Source of the DNA: Pterois miles
Taxonomy: Eukaryota; Chordata; Actinopteri; Perciformes; Scorpaenidae
Assembly: GCA_947000775.1 (NCBI GenBank)
Contig: CAMQGK010000140.1
Coordinates: 804,501 to 868,500 of the forward strand
Direction: 5' to 3'
DNA: 64,000 bases
Shown in pieces: positions 41,761 through 53,570 of the stretch (within the stretch, counting starts at the first letter, position 1; every line of letters begins with the position of its first letter). The translations under genes and the position numbers were made by a program. A model generated the notes under the pieces. It did no database searches, was not told the DNA's origin, and saw only the letters and a program-made list of their open reading frames with translations.

Positions 41761-43439
41761 GCCCGACTTTGTTTTTGAAAACACACCTTCATGACTCTTA
41801 TTTCTTTTGATTGAGCTCATGAAGGAGTGTGAAGCTGAATCCAGCTGAATAACAGCTACAGCCTGCATCTGGAGCCCCACTCCGTGCTTGTTTCATAAAC
41901 ATTGCATCAGAGAGGATGATGGCTGAAAGTTAACTGTGGCACCTCTTGATGATGATATAAGTATGGGACATCAACAGAAGATGGACAAGTAAAGGTTGAT
42001 TGTATTATACATGCCAGTGACAGCTCCAGAGACTGTTACCCTGTATGTGTGAGTTCTGAGCTTATAGCTATGTCAGTGCACGTCGCTCTGACAGCGTTAC
42101 AGCAGCTAATGCTGTAGTTCTGAACTGTAGTGGATCAATGACTTTGGTGGTGCACAAATCATAGCGCCGCACAGGCTTACATAAAGTTTACAAAAGGCCA
42201 GGACAGAGTGTGTGTGTGCTGCTCGAAGCTAACACGACACAAATAGCCATTCAACTTCCCTGGCAGATTCAGCTGTGCTGGGCTGGTGCCAGGGGGATGT
42301 GCATCTTTGCTTAATGCTGTCCCTCAATGGAGTAGAAACATAGTTTATTTTAGGCCTGGCGTGGCCTGTTGGGGCGATGGTGAGATGCCCTAATACATAT
42401 TGATAATCATACACTGATGGTAATGATTATAAACCACCTTTGTCACAGCACTCAGGCATAGGAGAGTAGGATGGATTAGTCCGGGTATTATTTTCCCCTT
42501 TCTTGGCCATTTTTCACTACTGCTCTGAGAAGCCAAGCTCATTGCATATTTTTGCAAAGCACATATGGTGTTGTATTAAAATTTGGAGGTAAATCCGGAG
42601 TTATGAAGCCGCAGGAGCAGCACTTGGAGGCCCAATGCAGCAAAACAACTTAATGTCAGTCACTAATCTAGTTGCAGGTGTTCAGAAGAGCAGAGCGCAA
42701 TTAAAGCAAATTGGCTTTCACACCGTTATTCAAATTAGTTTAGAATCAAACATGCACAAACTAAATATGCTTACCTGGGCAGAATCGCCAACTCCCACCC
42801 TGTTCCCATACCAAGGCACTGTCAAGAGATGGGTGGAGCTGAAATAAAAACTGAATTTACATTTAAATCAGTCTGGAAGCTGAACAAAAATGTGATCAGG
42901 GTCTGTGCTTCTCCCACTGCCTTAATCAAAGTTTTGATGTGATGACACAACTCGTGAGAAGTTGCCTGGCTAGTATCTCAAGAGAGGGCCAAGGTAATAA
43001 GTTATTAATGTACTGCCCACATTGCAATTAAGCACCAATTAAAATCACAGGTTGTGTGTCTCACATATTACCAGACTCTAAATCTAGTAAACCTCCTCCT
43101 TGATTCTGGCTCATTTCTACCCAAGTCTCATAAAGTACATGTCATTTCCTGGTTTAAGTGCAGGAAAAAAACAATTGAAATAGCTTTTTTTATTGGAAAT
43201 TATGTTACTTTTTACATAAATTTGTCAGGCTAAAATGAACTACAATAATTCCAGGTTCATCCATAAAGTTAATCATTCATTGCTTCTGAACCATATCCTG
43301 TATACTGTATATAGATGGATGATGCATCATTCATCCACGGAAAAAAAGTGAATTCAAAATAAAGTGGTCCAGGAATGAGTCGTAAAACCAATGAATCATT
43401 TTAGCACTTATGGTTTTGTTGTCTCAAAGTTTTTATGGG
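41761..43439. other. Intergenic, no gene recognised
   Basis: Nothing supported beyond chance ORFs. Confidence 0.5.
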
Positions 43440-43645
43440 TTTTTAGTTTGCACTCGCTATAGCTGCCCCTGCTTTTAATGTGTGATTGATGCTGTGTTTT
43501 ATACTGTATTTTTTTGACGTCCATGTTTTATTTATCCATCATTTTATCTGTGTAAAGTGTCTTTGAGTCTCTTGAAAAGTGCTATATGAATAAATATATT
43601 AGTAGTCGTAGTAATAGTAGTAGTAGTAGTAGTAGTAGTAGTTAG
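43440..43645 (+). repeat. SINE/LINE-type tail with (TAG)n microsatellite
   Basis: TGTAAAGTGTCTTTGAGTCT followed by CTTGAAAAGTGCTATATGAA and a TAG microsatellite at 43605-43641, the layout of a common vertebrate retroelement 3' tail. Confidence 0.5.
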
Positions 43646-44009
43646 ATGCCTGAAATAAGATCAGTGGTTATCACAAAATGAAGAGATTTTTAACATTTTT
43701 TCCTACAACATAAAATGCATCAGTAAATATCCCACATGAATTTTTAAGCTTTCAATAACTTAAAAAAGGGTTTTGCTAACAAGTGGTTAAATGAGACTAT
43801 TAACATCATCACGCCGACATGTCTGCCTTAAGTTTAGTTGTGGTGACGTGAAGTCATGAAGCCGTGGGTAGTTTGTTTATCATTTGCTTTTTTTTTCTTC
43901 TGCCAATTGCATTTACACTTCAAAACTTATAAAAGTGGTGTTCATTTGTGGAGATTATTTTATGGAAGAAAACACAAGTATCCTAAATGTGTAGTCATCA
44001 TCAACCTCT

Positions 44010-44440
44010 TATTAGGTCAGGTCGCGGGGGCAACAGCTTCAGCAGAGGACCCCAAACTTCCCTTTCCTGGGCCACATTAACCAGCTCTAACTAGGCGATC
44101 GCAAGGATATAATCTCTTCACCTAGTCCGAGGTCTTCCCCATGGGCTCCTCCCAGCTGGTCGTGCCTGAAACACCTTCCTAGCGAGGCGCCCAGGGGGCA
44201 TCCTTACCAGATGCCCGAACCACCCCAGCTGGCTCCTTTCAACACAAAGTAGTAGCAGCTCTACTCTGAGTCCCTCATGGATGACTGAGCTTCTCACCCT
44301 ATCTCTACGGGAGATGCCAGCTACCCGCCTGAGAAAGCCCATTTCAACCACTTGTACCCACGATCTAGTTCTTCCTGTCATGTCCAGCCCGCATGACCAT
44401 ATGTGAGAGTAGGAATGAAGACTGACCAGTAGATCAAGAG
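44010..44440 (-). mobile_element. LINE C-terminal fragment (RTE/Rex3- or L2-like)
   Basis: The minus strand encodes VEMGFLRRVAGISRRDRVRS, then ERSQLGWFGHLVRMPPGRLA and GRSPWGRPRTR before a stop. This is the conserved C-terminal domain of an abundant fish LINE. The clade is not certain without a search. Confidence 0.7.
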
Positions 44441-44509
44441 CTTATATTTTGCAATAATCCAAAACCCAATGGAAAAATCCCATTGGCTTTTTGTCGAGGG
44501 AACCCAATT

Positions 44510-44890
44510 CTGCGTTCCGGGTTGGCCTACAAAAATACGTCATCCCTGCACCGCTGTATAGGCCTGTATCTGCCACCTTGAGATTTTGGTGCCCGAGTCT
44601 GAGCAGTAGTGATTAGGCCACAATATCAATGTCTTGCAAACCCACCTGAGCCGAGCATAGCTGCAGCTTGTTAACGTGAGCCACTAAGCAGCTACGTTAG
44701 CATCACGGTAACTGTTTGGCTAGAAAGACACAACTAACCACAGCATCGCTGTAACTACATCTTTAATCCAGTTGACACGTTCTATTACAGAGACTGGTGA
44801 CAGTTATGGAAAGTTAAAGTTACATCTCCTCTCGTACATTTCCTGAGCCTCAGGAAATGTGACTACTTCACTCGGAGCAGCTCTCAATCA
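44510..44890. repeat. Dispersed repeat family D, copy 2 (inverted)
   Basis: The reverse complement aligns with 14690-15010. Confidence 0.7.
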
Positions 44891-46399
44891 TGATGTGTCA
44901 CTCCTTTTTAACAGTATGAAAAAGAAAAGAAAAATAAACACTTGAACATACATCAGTGTGATATGAATACCTAAAATTACAGAAACCATCGTTGGGAAGA
45001 ATGTATTGGATGTGTACTTTTCCTTCTTAGTTTGGGCCATGTCCCACCTGCTGTCATGGAGGAGGTGGGATTTACGACCTATACTGCAGCCAGCCACCAG
45101 GGGGCGATCGAGATGTTTTGGCTTCACTTTTGGGGATATTTCTGCAGTCTATCTTCTGTACAATCTAGCATTAACACAAGTGATCTGGGTGGCGAGCTGC
45201 CTTACAGGGATAAATAAAGTTGTGTTAGTTAAAATGACCACGTGGGCGTATGAGCTGTTTTGATTTTGGGGCCATCAGTAAATTATCGTTATTATTATTG
45301 TGAATTAGCTGTCACTTTCTCTGAAAATGGAATTATATAAAATTAGAAGCAAAGTCTTAATTACTGGTGTGATTATTTATTCCTGGAGAGAAAGTCATCA
45401 GTCTTCTGCTGTGGTTGACACCACAGAATGCTGAGTAAGCCTCTGCATCTCAAACCCCCAGCAGCTGCTTTGTAAATCTTAATTGCAAGATTCGTATATT
45501 TCTCTCAAACTTAAGAAAAATGAAACCTGACGAAGTAGGCGGGATGAATTAATCACTTTATTTAAAAATAGTTGAATGCAGATTCGCCGTAAAAGATGTA
45601 GTGCTGGTGTCAAAATCTGAATTTGAATGAGTTATAGTCACTGACTTTCACTGATTCGGTCATCACATCCCCAAGTACAGCTGAGGATGACAAAGTATGA
45701 AGTTTGACGGAATAGAGCTGAGTCTGACAGCCTGAATCCGAAATGTCAGCCTCACTTTTATCCTTCTTGGTTTTTAGTTCCTCCTCAATTTTTAAACTCT
45801 GATAACATTTTCTCTCTATTTCGCCGTATACCTTTTGTTTTTATTTTTATCTTGGGTTTTCTCTTCCTGTCTGTTTGTATATCTCACTGGTCCAGTGGAG
45901 TGGAGGATCAGTCAAACTACGTGATTCCCTTCATATACAATCTGATGTGCACTCCTTCCATATAATCTCTCTCTGAGTCCTCTCTCCTATATCAGCAGAG
46001 TCTCTGGTGGACTGAAAGCAGGTCAGTCAGTGCATCCCCTTCCCCATCCAATCTGACTATTTCTCTGCTGATGTTATCTTTGTCTCTCTCTTGTTTTGTG
46101 TGTTAGTTTGTGCCAGTCTTTGTGTCTGTCTCTTTGTGTGGCTTCCTCTGTCTCTCCGGTCCAGTAGATGGGGATCAGTCAAATCCAGTGGGAAGTGAAC
46201 AGCATGTTAACAGAGCCCAAAGCATCCGTGTTTATCGTGGCCAGGGATGGAAGGCCAGTTGAGGCTAAGTGAGCTTGCCACTGTCGACTGGAGGGAGAAA
46301 AGTCCCCCATGATCTGCTTAGTCAGGAAGTCACAAAACAAAAGGAAATTAGGGCCAGTCCTTCTGTCACCTTATCTTCAATCTGCACTTGATTACGGTC
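44891..46399. other. Intergenic, no gene recognised
   Basis: Two similar TCCAGT(G/A)GA.TGGxGATCAGTCAAA stretches at 45893 and 46160 suggest an old local duplication. GGGATAAATAAAGTT near 45207 resembles a retroelement tail. Confidence 0.4.
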
Positions 46400-46425
46400 T
46401 TCATTTCTATATTAATAAAGTTATA

Positions 46426-46660
46426 TCAGTGTGGTTCTCTTTGTGGATTCTTCTGCAAATTTATCTCAGTATGTGCTGCTATCCATAAAACAGCAGTCCC
46501 ATCATTTGAATTCTGTTGTAATTCTATCAGAAAGTCTGGTCTGCTGGTCGAATGGCTGTATCTCAATCTGTTTAGTGACAGACTTGAATCTGAACGAAGA
46601 ACTCCCATTCTCTTCCAACCAGACATCTCAATGCATTTAACACTGTTATATTTTCCATAA
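46426..46660 (-). pseudogene. LINE RNase H fragment 1
   Basis: The minus strand encodes RSDSSLSLNRLRYSHSTSRP and TAVLWIAAHTEI, matching the SDS..AL and WIPAHxGI parts of an I/Nimb-type LINE RNase H domain. The Pro of WIPAH is replaced and the following Gly is lost. It is diverged and isolated. Confidence 0.6.
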
Positions 46661-46809
46661 CTTTCAGCCCATGTTGTACATCATACTGAGTAGTTACTAA
46701 ATAGTCCCTCATTACTTCATGGATATCATTACTGGCAAGATCAGAAAACGGTGGATTGCATCCATCGGATTGGGAAAGAGTCACTGCCCCAAGCGAGGGA
46801 GGGTCTTGT

Positions 46810-47345
46810 TCACAGGTGAGGGTAAAATGGAGCAAGATGGTTTAGTGTGGCATCAGCAGTTATGTGGGTGTTGTACTGAACCACTGTGGTGAAGAGGGAG
46901 CTTAGCCGGAAGGTTACGATCTGCCCCTCACCTATGGTCTTTGGGTAGTGAAAGAATGAGATCATAGATGCAAGAGAACGAAAATTTGTTTCCTTAGTAG
47001 GATGGCTGGGCTGAGCCTTAGAGCGAGGGTGAGGAGCTCAGACACCCGGAGGGAACGCAGAGTAAAGCTGCTGCTCCTTCACGTTGAAAGGAGCCAGCTG
47101 AGGTGGATCAGGCATCTGATCAGAATGCTTTCAGAGGTGCTCCGGGCACGTCCACCTGGTAAGAGGTCGCTGGGTAGACCCAGAACACATTGGAGAGATT
47201 ATTTATCTCATCTGGCCTGGGAACGCCTCAGGGTCCCCCAAGAAGAGCTGGGAAATGTTGCTGAGGAGAGGGGTGTCTGGAATACCCTGCCAAGCCTGCT
47301 GCCGCCATGACCTGGCCCCGGATAAGCGGCAGGAAATGGATGGAT
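46810..47345 (+). mobile_element. LINE 3' end (RTE/Rex3- or L2-like), sense copy
   Basis: The ORF at 47002-47310 encodes AGLSLRARVRSSDTRRERR, ERSQLRWIRHLIRM, GRPRTHWRDYLSHLAWERL and ends NTLPSLLPP. The 3' end GGCCCCGGATAAGCGG..ATGGATGG follows. Reverse-transcriptase-side sequence before 47000 is frame-broken. Same family as 44010-44440, opposite strand. Confidence 0.75.
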
Positions 47346-47569
47346 TTCATGATAAGGCTATCTGATCATTATTTTCCCATTCTTTGGCTCCCAAACTAAA
47401 GAAAGAAGTAGCTGTTTTTACTAGATCCTTAACCAGAGGCAGCAGGATTCTCAGGTTTAAAAAAAAATCATAATGTCAGATGATCCATTGTCAGATGCCA
47501 TATAGTTACAATAGATACTAAGCTATGTAATAAGGCTATAATGGTGCATTGAAATACAATAGTTCTTAT

Positions 47570-47899
47570 TTGTGACTGGATCGAGGTGGCAGCACAGGGA
47601 GTGGAAGATGATGATATGGATTTTGAAGACTGGAGTGGAAGCGATTGCAGGAAAGGAAGATTAGGGTAAGATGAATATACAGTATAAGATATTCTGCTAC
47701 TTAGAGCAATAAAAGAGGTCTAGAGGAAAATAGTTCACATAGAAGTAACTAGGTTGTTCGAAAGAAGGTCACAGCGGTTAAGATAAAGCTTAAATTCAGG
47801 AAAGAAGGTGAGCATGTGAGTATGAGTCAGCTAGCATTGACAAGGGAGCTGAAGAAGTTGGAGGATGTGGAAACGGCCAAAGTGCTTCGAGCTGGAAGT
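47570..47899 (+). pseudogene. I/Nimb-type LINE ORF1, 5' part
   Basis: About 47766-47895 encodes KVTAVKIKLKFRKEG and LALTRELKKLEDVETAKVLR, resembling the gag-like ORF1 of fish I/Nimb LINEs. It is cut at about 47899 by the antisense LINE and resumes near 50290. Confidence 0.5.
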
Positions 47900-50295
47900 T
47901 TGTTAGTTAGTTAGTTTATTGTCCACAGTGTGGAAATTTGTCTTCGGTCTCATATACAGCAACAACACTTACAATGGCAAAAACACAGGACAACAGTGAC
48001 AAATACAATACAGACAGGTTCAACGAGACATGCTATCATTTAGTGCAGTAATGGCATTAGGAATAAAAGAGTTTTTAAAGATGTTACTATTGGCTTTTGG
48101 TACTTTATACCGTCTACCGGAGGGGAGTAGTTCAAACTCCCTGCATAGCGGATGGGAAGAATCATTTGCTATCTTAATAGCTTTTTTCCGAATTACTTCC
48201 TCATAGATAACACTTAATTGTTTTTGTGTCTTACCGATTATTTTTGAGGCTAGCCTCACTATTCGCTGTAACTTTGTTTTTCCTTTTACATTTAGATTGC
48301 CATACCACATTGCCATGTTAAAAGTCAAGATTCCCTCTATCAGGTTCTTATAGACTGTTTCCATAATATCTTTGCTCACTCCAAAGGAGTTAAGCTAACG
48401 TAATAGGTGGAGGTGTTGGTTACAAGTTTTAAAAATATGTTCAGCATTTTCATTAAAATTGAGTTTGCTATCTATGTAAGTGCCGAAATATTTAAAATGG
48501 TCAACTACCTCCACTATTTGTCCACTAATTGTAAAAGACTGAACAGGTTCCTTTTCATGGATGACAAGTTCCTTTGTCTTTGTCACATTGATCCCTAAGG
48601 AGCTTTTTACACACCAGTTCTGGAGAGATGACACATGTACTTTATAGGTTTCCTCCCCCGCTGTGTCCCCCTTCTTTAATAAGGCAACCAATGCCATATC
48701 ATCTGCGTACTTAAACAAACGAAACATATCCTGGTCTAACTGGAATTCATTTGTGTACAAGGAGAAAAGTAAGGGGGATAAGATGGTCCCCTGTGGGGCA
48801 CCAGTGTTAAGCACAGTGACATCAGACAGAGTATCATTAACACAGACCTGTTGAGGACGGTCAGAGAGGAAATCTCTGACAAGATGAAAATACCTCCATT
48901 TACTCCCATGTCAATGAGTCTCTGCAGAAGGGTGTGTATCTGCATGCTGTTGAAAGCAGAGGTAAAATCAATAAAAAGGAGCCTGGCAAAGTGGGAGGGG
49001 ACTTGCAGATGCTTTGACAGGGTGTTAAACAGGCTAATAGTAGCATCATCAGTTCCCCTCTGACTTTTACAAGCAAATTGCAGATGATCTAAGCTGTTAG
49101 AAACCATTGATGTGATTTGTCTGCTTATGACTCTCTCAAAGCATTTTCCCAAAATGGAAGTTAGAGCAATGGGCCTGAAGTCTTTTAATTCAGTGGCTCC
49201 AGGCTTCTTGGGGAGAGGCACAATACAAGACATTTTCCATAACTTGGGCATAGTTAAAGAATCAAGCAAATACTGGAATAACTTCAACACAATGCCTTTG
49301 AGTTCATAAACGTTGTCTTTCAACACTCTACCTCTAAGGCCATCTGGCCCAGGAGCCGAGTTAGACTTAATAGAGGACAAACTAGCTGTGATTTCAGGTT
49401 CACTGAGTGTAATAGGGACATAATCCGGAATGGATCTACACACAATATCACGCTCAGCACTGAAGTCATTTGTGTCAAAACGACTAAAAAATAAATTTAA
49501 GTCATTGGCAAAGGAAGAAGAGGGATGTGACAGGGGGGTATGTTTTTTCTTGTTTTCCCTGCCCATCATCACATTTAAGCCTTCCCATGCTTTCTTTGCA
49601 TTGCCTGAGAAGTATTGATGTTCAACTTTATCTTTATAATCTATTTTTGCCTTCCTCAATTTAGATCTTAATTCACATCTTTTTTCCCTAACTAACACAG
49701 CATTACCGTTTTTAAAAGCAAGGTTTTTCTCACGAATGCAACCCTTCAGATCACTAGACATCCATAAGTTGTTATTAGGGAATATTTTGACAGTTTTTGT
49801 TCGCATGATTTTACTTTCATTAAACAACAGATAAGATGTAAAAGTGTCAATCAGTTCATCAGGGGATTCGCATGACTTAAGAAATAGCCAGTCCGTCGTT
49901 TCCAACTCACACTTCATTTCCTCCCTACAGTCCTCTGTCCAGGTCACTATTTCCTTGGACACTGTCTTTTCCCGTCTCAGTTTAGCCCTATAACGTGGAA
50001 GTAAATGTATGACATTATGGTCCAACTTCCCCAAGGCAGGCCTGCAGATGGATTTATAGGCGTCTGGTATGTTGCCGTAGCATTTATCCAGGGTGCGTGC
50101 CAGTCGGGTCGGACAGTCCACGTATTGATGTAGAGTGGGCAGATGGTCGGAAAGTTCACAGGAGTTAAAGTCCCCGAGCAACAGGACCGGTTGGTTAACA
50201 GCACGGGACAGAGCGTTAAGAACAGAAAGCTTTGCATATTGAGAGCATCTGCAGGAAAGCAGTTAGTGAGAGAAGAGTCCTGGATCAAATAGTAG
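47900..50295 (-). mobile_element. Rex1-like (CR1 supergroup) LINE, 5'-truncated, inserted antisense
   Basis: It begins within the endonuclease domain, runs through reverse transcriptase to the C-terminal domain, and ends with a 3' UTR. The tail CCACACTGTGGACAATAAAC is followed by (TAAC)n at about 47902-47925. The flanking ORF1 pieces of another LINE show that it landed inside an older element. No target duplication is clear; host sequence appears to have been lost at the join. Confidence 0.8.
48020..50181 (-). pseudogene. Rex1-like LINE endonuclease/reverse transcriptase, broken
   Basis: Frame 1 (50181 to about 48890) holds LGDFNSCELSDHLPTL and LDKCYGNIPDAYKS of the endonuclease, then LKDFRPIALTSILGK and LLFIDFTSAFNSM of the reverse transcriptase. 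A frameshift near 48890 moves to the frame with GAPQGTILSPLLF and the catalytic YADDMA (to 48395). An in-frame TAG at 48395-48397 interrupts LLR-LNSFG; the frame then runs to 48020 with the C-terminal domain (ASKIIGKTQKQL, SSHPLCREFELLPSGRR). Catalytic residues are intact, but one frameshift and one stop make it inactive. Confidence 0.8.
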
Positions 50296-50700
50296 AGTGA
50301 TTCTGAGAGTGAAATACCAGATAAGGATCTGGAAAAACTGAAATGGTTGAGGAGGTGAGGAGAATAAGGACACTGTTAAAAGTAAATGGTGGACAGAGTA
50401 GACTGTCAGTGCTTCCCGAGCTTTCCAGTCAGGCCTTTATTCCACCTTCTCTTCACTGCTACAAATGACAGGGGTATGGACATGCAGTGTACTCTGTAAG
50501 GGAAATCAAAAACGTGCCAAGTGTGGAGGAGATCACAACATTTGAAGATTGTGAAGACATGTGCAGGCTAAATCTGGAGGTCAGCACAGTGCAAAAGATT
50601 GATGTGTAGTGGATATTCAACTGTGAAAACAGCAAGTAACAAAAACTCTGCAGAGGCATTGAGGTGGATGCAAGGTCAACGGAGAGTTAACTAATCTGAC
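50296..50700 (+). pseudogene. I/Nimb-type LINE ORF1, zinc-knuckle part
   Basis: Across frame changes, 50385-50600 reads AFIPPxLHCYK, YGHAVY and CKGNQKRAKCGGDHN, then GGQHSA. These are the CCHC zinc knuckles expected at the end of I-type ORF1. Several stops are present. Confidence 0.6.
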
Positions 50701-51925
50701 AGAATTAACCAAACCTCAACATCAGGAGTAAGTGAAAGAGATCAACTAATGTAGCGCTGTGGATGAAGTGACTCATTGCTTGTGCCATTAACTCTGCAGA
50801 TCAAGTCAAACACATAACAGAGGAAATAAAAATAATTGTAAAAGGAGCAGAGAAATTCTTTACTGTGAAGGTAGCTGTACTATCCTGGGAGCAAATCAAC
50901 AACTGGGTGAAAGGACCTAATGATTACTTCGCAGTGGAATGTAAGAGGTCTGATTGTCAGAGATTTAACAGATTTAGTAAATATGAAAGTGAAAAACAGA
51001 TGTTTTATCCATTCAAGAAATTGTCAACATTAGAATTTGTGATAAAAGGTTATGATAATATTACTGCCTGACATAGAGGAGAGCACAGTGGAGGAGGATG
51101 TATGAACATTTTGAAATAAGGAATGTAATGTTGATATAGATGTTTGTAAACACATAAGGAAAAGTAATTTGCTGTGGAGGTATTAATGCTCATTATTGAC
51201 TGTAATGTCAGCAGTCATAGTAGGGGAGAAGGTAAATGAATGGATAAAATGATAAATGAAAGGTTAACATATCAGATGGAAATGAAAGGGCATGCATTAA
51301 AATATCAGAGTGGCTTCAGAAGGAATAGAAATACAAGAGTATGAAATACAGATACACAGGGAAAGTGTCGTAGCTTTCTTTGTTGATACTGGGAAGATCT
51401 ATGACATGAGGCCGAAGGAGGGATTATTAATTTAGATCAGTAATTTAGGGGTTAAAAGTCATTATCAAGTCAGAATTGATAAGAGCCGCTTAAGGAAGTA
51501 TAGAGAGTTATTTTGTATTATGATAAATTAGAATAATGGGATGGACTTTGGGATTGACTTAATTATAAAGAAATCATGAGAAGCTTTTGGAAAAGTGTGG
51601 TTTTTCATTTTCAGTTCAAAAACAATGTTCTCTACAAGAAAGATATTTAAAACTAAAATCATATACCGGTAATCAAGAATTGGAAAGCATGAAAAATGTG
51701 TGGTTGTGGTTCTCCAAGAGAATGACATGAGATGTTCGCACATTGCTGAAAGTAACAACATGAAACAAAATGTTAAACGCACCAAGATGTCTGGTTGGGA
51801 GATAATTGGGTGTAGAAAGAGTTGCATTGAGAGGTGTTTGTTCAGACTCAAGTCTGGCACTAAACAGATTGAGATACAGCCATTCAACACGCAGGCCAGA
51901 CTCTCTGATAGAATTACATTCAATT
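50701..51925 (+). pseudogene. I/Nimb-type LINE ORF2 remnants (EN, RT, RNase H)
   Basis: 51155-51235 resembles the GDFNAHxxLW..SSHSRG endonuclease end. 51248-51330 encodes MINERLTYQMEMKGHALKYQ and SGFRRNRNT, hallmark reverse-transcriptase text. 51366-51440 gives a broken VVAFFVD..YDM..EGLL. 51826-51925 gives VCSDSSLALNRLRYSHSTRR of RNase H. The catalytic YADD segment was not found, so a large part is deleted. Stops are frequent. Confidence 0.6.
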
Positions 51926-52400
51926 CAAAAGATCGGACTGCTATTTTATGATTTTTCGGATTAATTCACTCATTTAGACTGATAAGATTGCAGATCTGGA
52001 TTTTTAGGACTATGTTTTGCTACTGTTAATTTTCTGGAAACTTTTACGATAAATTACTTGAATTGTGGGCTTAAAGTGCAGTCAAGGTCACTAAAATGCA
52101 ATTTGAAAAAACCCTCTGTTTAAAGGTATATTAACATTGAATAATATTGCAAATGTTCCCACCGTGGGGCTAATAATGGATTATCTCATTTTATCTAAAC
52201 ATGAGTCAAATTGAAATGTGTTATTCAGAGTGCAAATCATTCCAATGGCATCCAAGAGTACAAATGGTAGTAAGAATATGCTTAATCAGTGTTACAATTA
52301 AGAGAGGGCCACTGTAAGGGGTCCCTGGTCCCAAAAGGTTTGAACTGTTGCCCTAGGGTGCCCCTCCAGGAGAGAAAATGTGATGCAGTGCCCTCTGGGG
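51926..52400 (+). repeat. LINE/SINE-type tail then unclassified sequence
   Basis: TTCCCACCGTGGGGCTAATA (about 52157-52176) is a diverged copy of the CACTGTGGGACTAATAAAGG tail, about 230 bp after RNase H coding, so it may be the 3' end of the I-type LINE. Confidence 0.45.
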
Positions 52401-53133
52401 CAGTGTTTTTCAACTGGGAGTGCTGTGAGATATTGTAAGGGGTGCCATGGAAAATTATCCAATTTTTTTCAGTTGGTCTAAAAAATCAATAAATGCCTTT
52501 GTCAAGTGACTGTGCCTTTTCCTCCATGTCATTGGTGCCAGCAGTTAGCTAATTTGCCTTTATACTCAGGTAGAGACAGTGATGGAGACGTTTTTGAAAA
52601 AGAATAATCCAAACTCTGGACAGGTTCCGGGGCAAAATTCAGACCCCGATCAAGGGTCTAGTATGGGAGGGTACAGCGAAAGCGATCTTTCATTCAGATT
52701 TACTTTCACCAGGGATGCAACAGCACCGTCTCCATTGAGCTTGGTGTGTGGTGAAAAGTTATCCAACAGTGCCATAGCCCCAAGGAAGCTTCAGCACCAT
52801 GTCCAAACGAAACACCTGACACTTCAAAACAAGCACACAGACTATTTTATTTTCCTCCGTGAAAACATGGACCCTGACTGCTATAAAAACTAAAAAACAG
52901 AGAGACAGAGCTGTTGAGGAAGAGCTTCTGTCTTCAATTCCTCCCAAGATATCAGCTTTATGTTCATCTTCACAGGCCCAGGTTTCACACTACATAAGAG
53001 ACCATGTTGTCATTATTAGGCGAAAAAAGTGTCATTTCATAATATTTTTGGTTGGTGGTACGTCGTGGGATTTTTTTCTTTTTTTTTTAATGTAAAAAAT
53101 GTGCTATGGCTCAAAAAATGTTGAAAAACACTG
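52401..53133 (+). mobile_element. hAT-type element (733 bp) with BED-finger remnant
   Basis: Terminal inverted repeats CAGTGTTTTTCAAC (52401-52414) and GTTGAAAAACACTG (53120-53133) match over 14 bp. Flanking octamers CTCTGGGG (52393-52400) and CTTTAGGA (53134-53141) agree at five of eight positions, the rest being transitions, as expected for an old 8-bp hAT target duplication. Most of the transposase is deleted. Confidence 0.75.
52579..52893 (+). pseudogene. hAT transposase N-terminus with degenerate BED zinc finger
   Basis: 104 codons. SPLSLVCGEKLSNSAIAPRK then LQHHVQTKH matches the BED finger of ZBED5/SCAND3-like hAT transposases (CxxC...HxxxxH). The first Cys is Ser here, so zinc binding is lost. 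A stop follows; a later frame holds SQAQVSHYI, the next conserved block. The catalytic domain is absent. Confidence 0.65.
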
Positions 53134-53142
53134 CTTTAGGAG

Positions 53143-53570
53143 AGTCATATTCAGTGTGCATTCAGATCTACGCCTCAAATAATTCTATCAATACAATTGG
53201 AATTGCATTCATTGTTCCAGAGTTGAACCTTAAGGTGGAGACAAGAATCAGTGACGGTTTATCAATTCGCAGTGGAGAAATGTTTGCAATCTTGTTAGCA
53301 TTACAATGGATTGAAGAGACCATTGAGAGCAGTTGTTTGTTCGGATTCAAGCCAGTTTGAGATACAGCCAGTCAACAAGCAGACCAGACGTTTTGAGAGA
53401 ATTACAACAGGCATCATACTGAATTCAGATGATGGGAGTGAGTGTGCTGCTATCTCTATGGATACCAGCACATGTTGGAATCAAAGGAAATGAATTAGCA
53501 AGATACATGTGGAAAAAAAGCCACAGCAATTATGCAGTGCAGTAGTAAAAACAAGTAAAAAAAGAACTTG
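53143..53570 (+). pseudogene. LINE RNase H fragment 3
   Basis: 53146-53310 encodes IGIAFIVPELNLKVETRISD and SGEMFAILLALQWIEE. After a frame change, SDS-region text follows; then 53452-53520 encodes LLSLWIPAHVGIKGNELA. The first catalytic Asp (usually in YTDGS) is replaced by YASNNS. It belongs to the same LINE family as 51826-51925 and 46426-46660. Confidence 0.7.
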
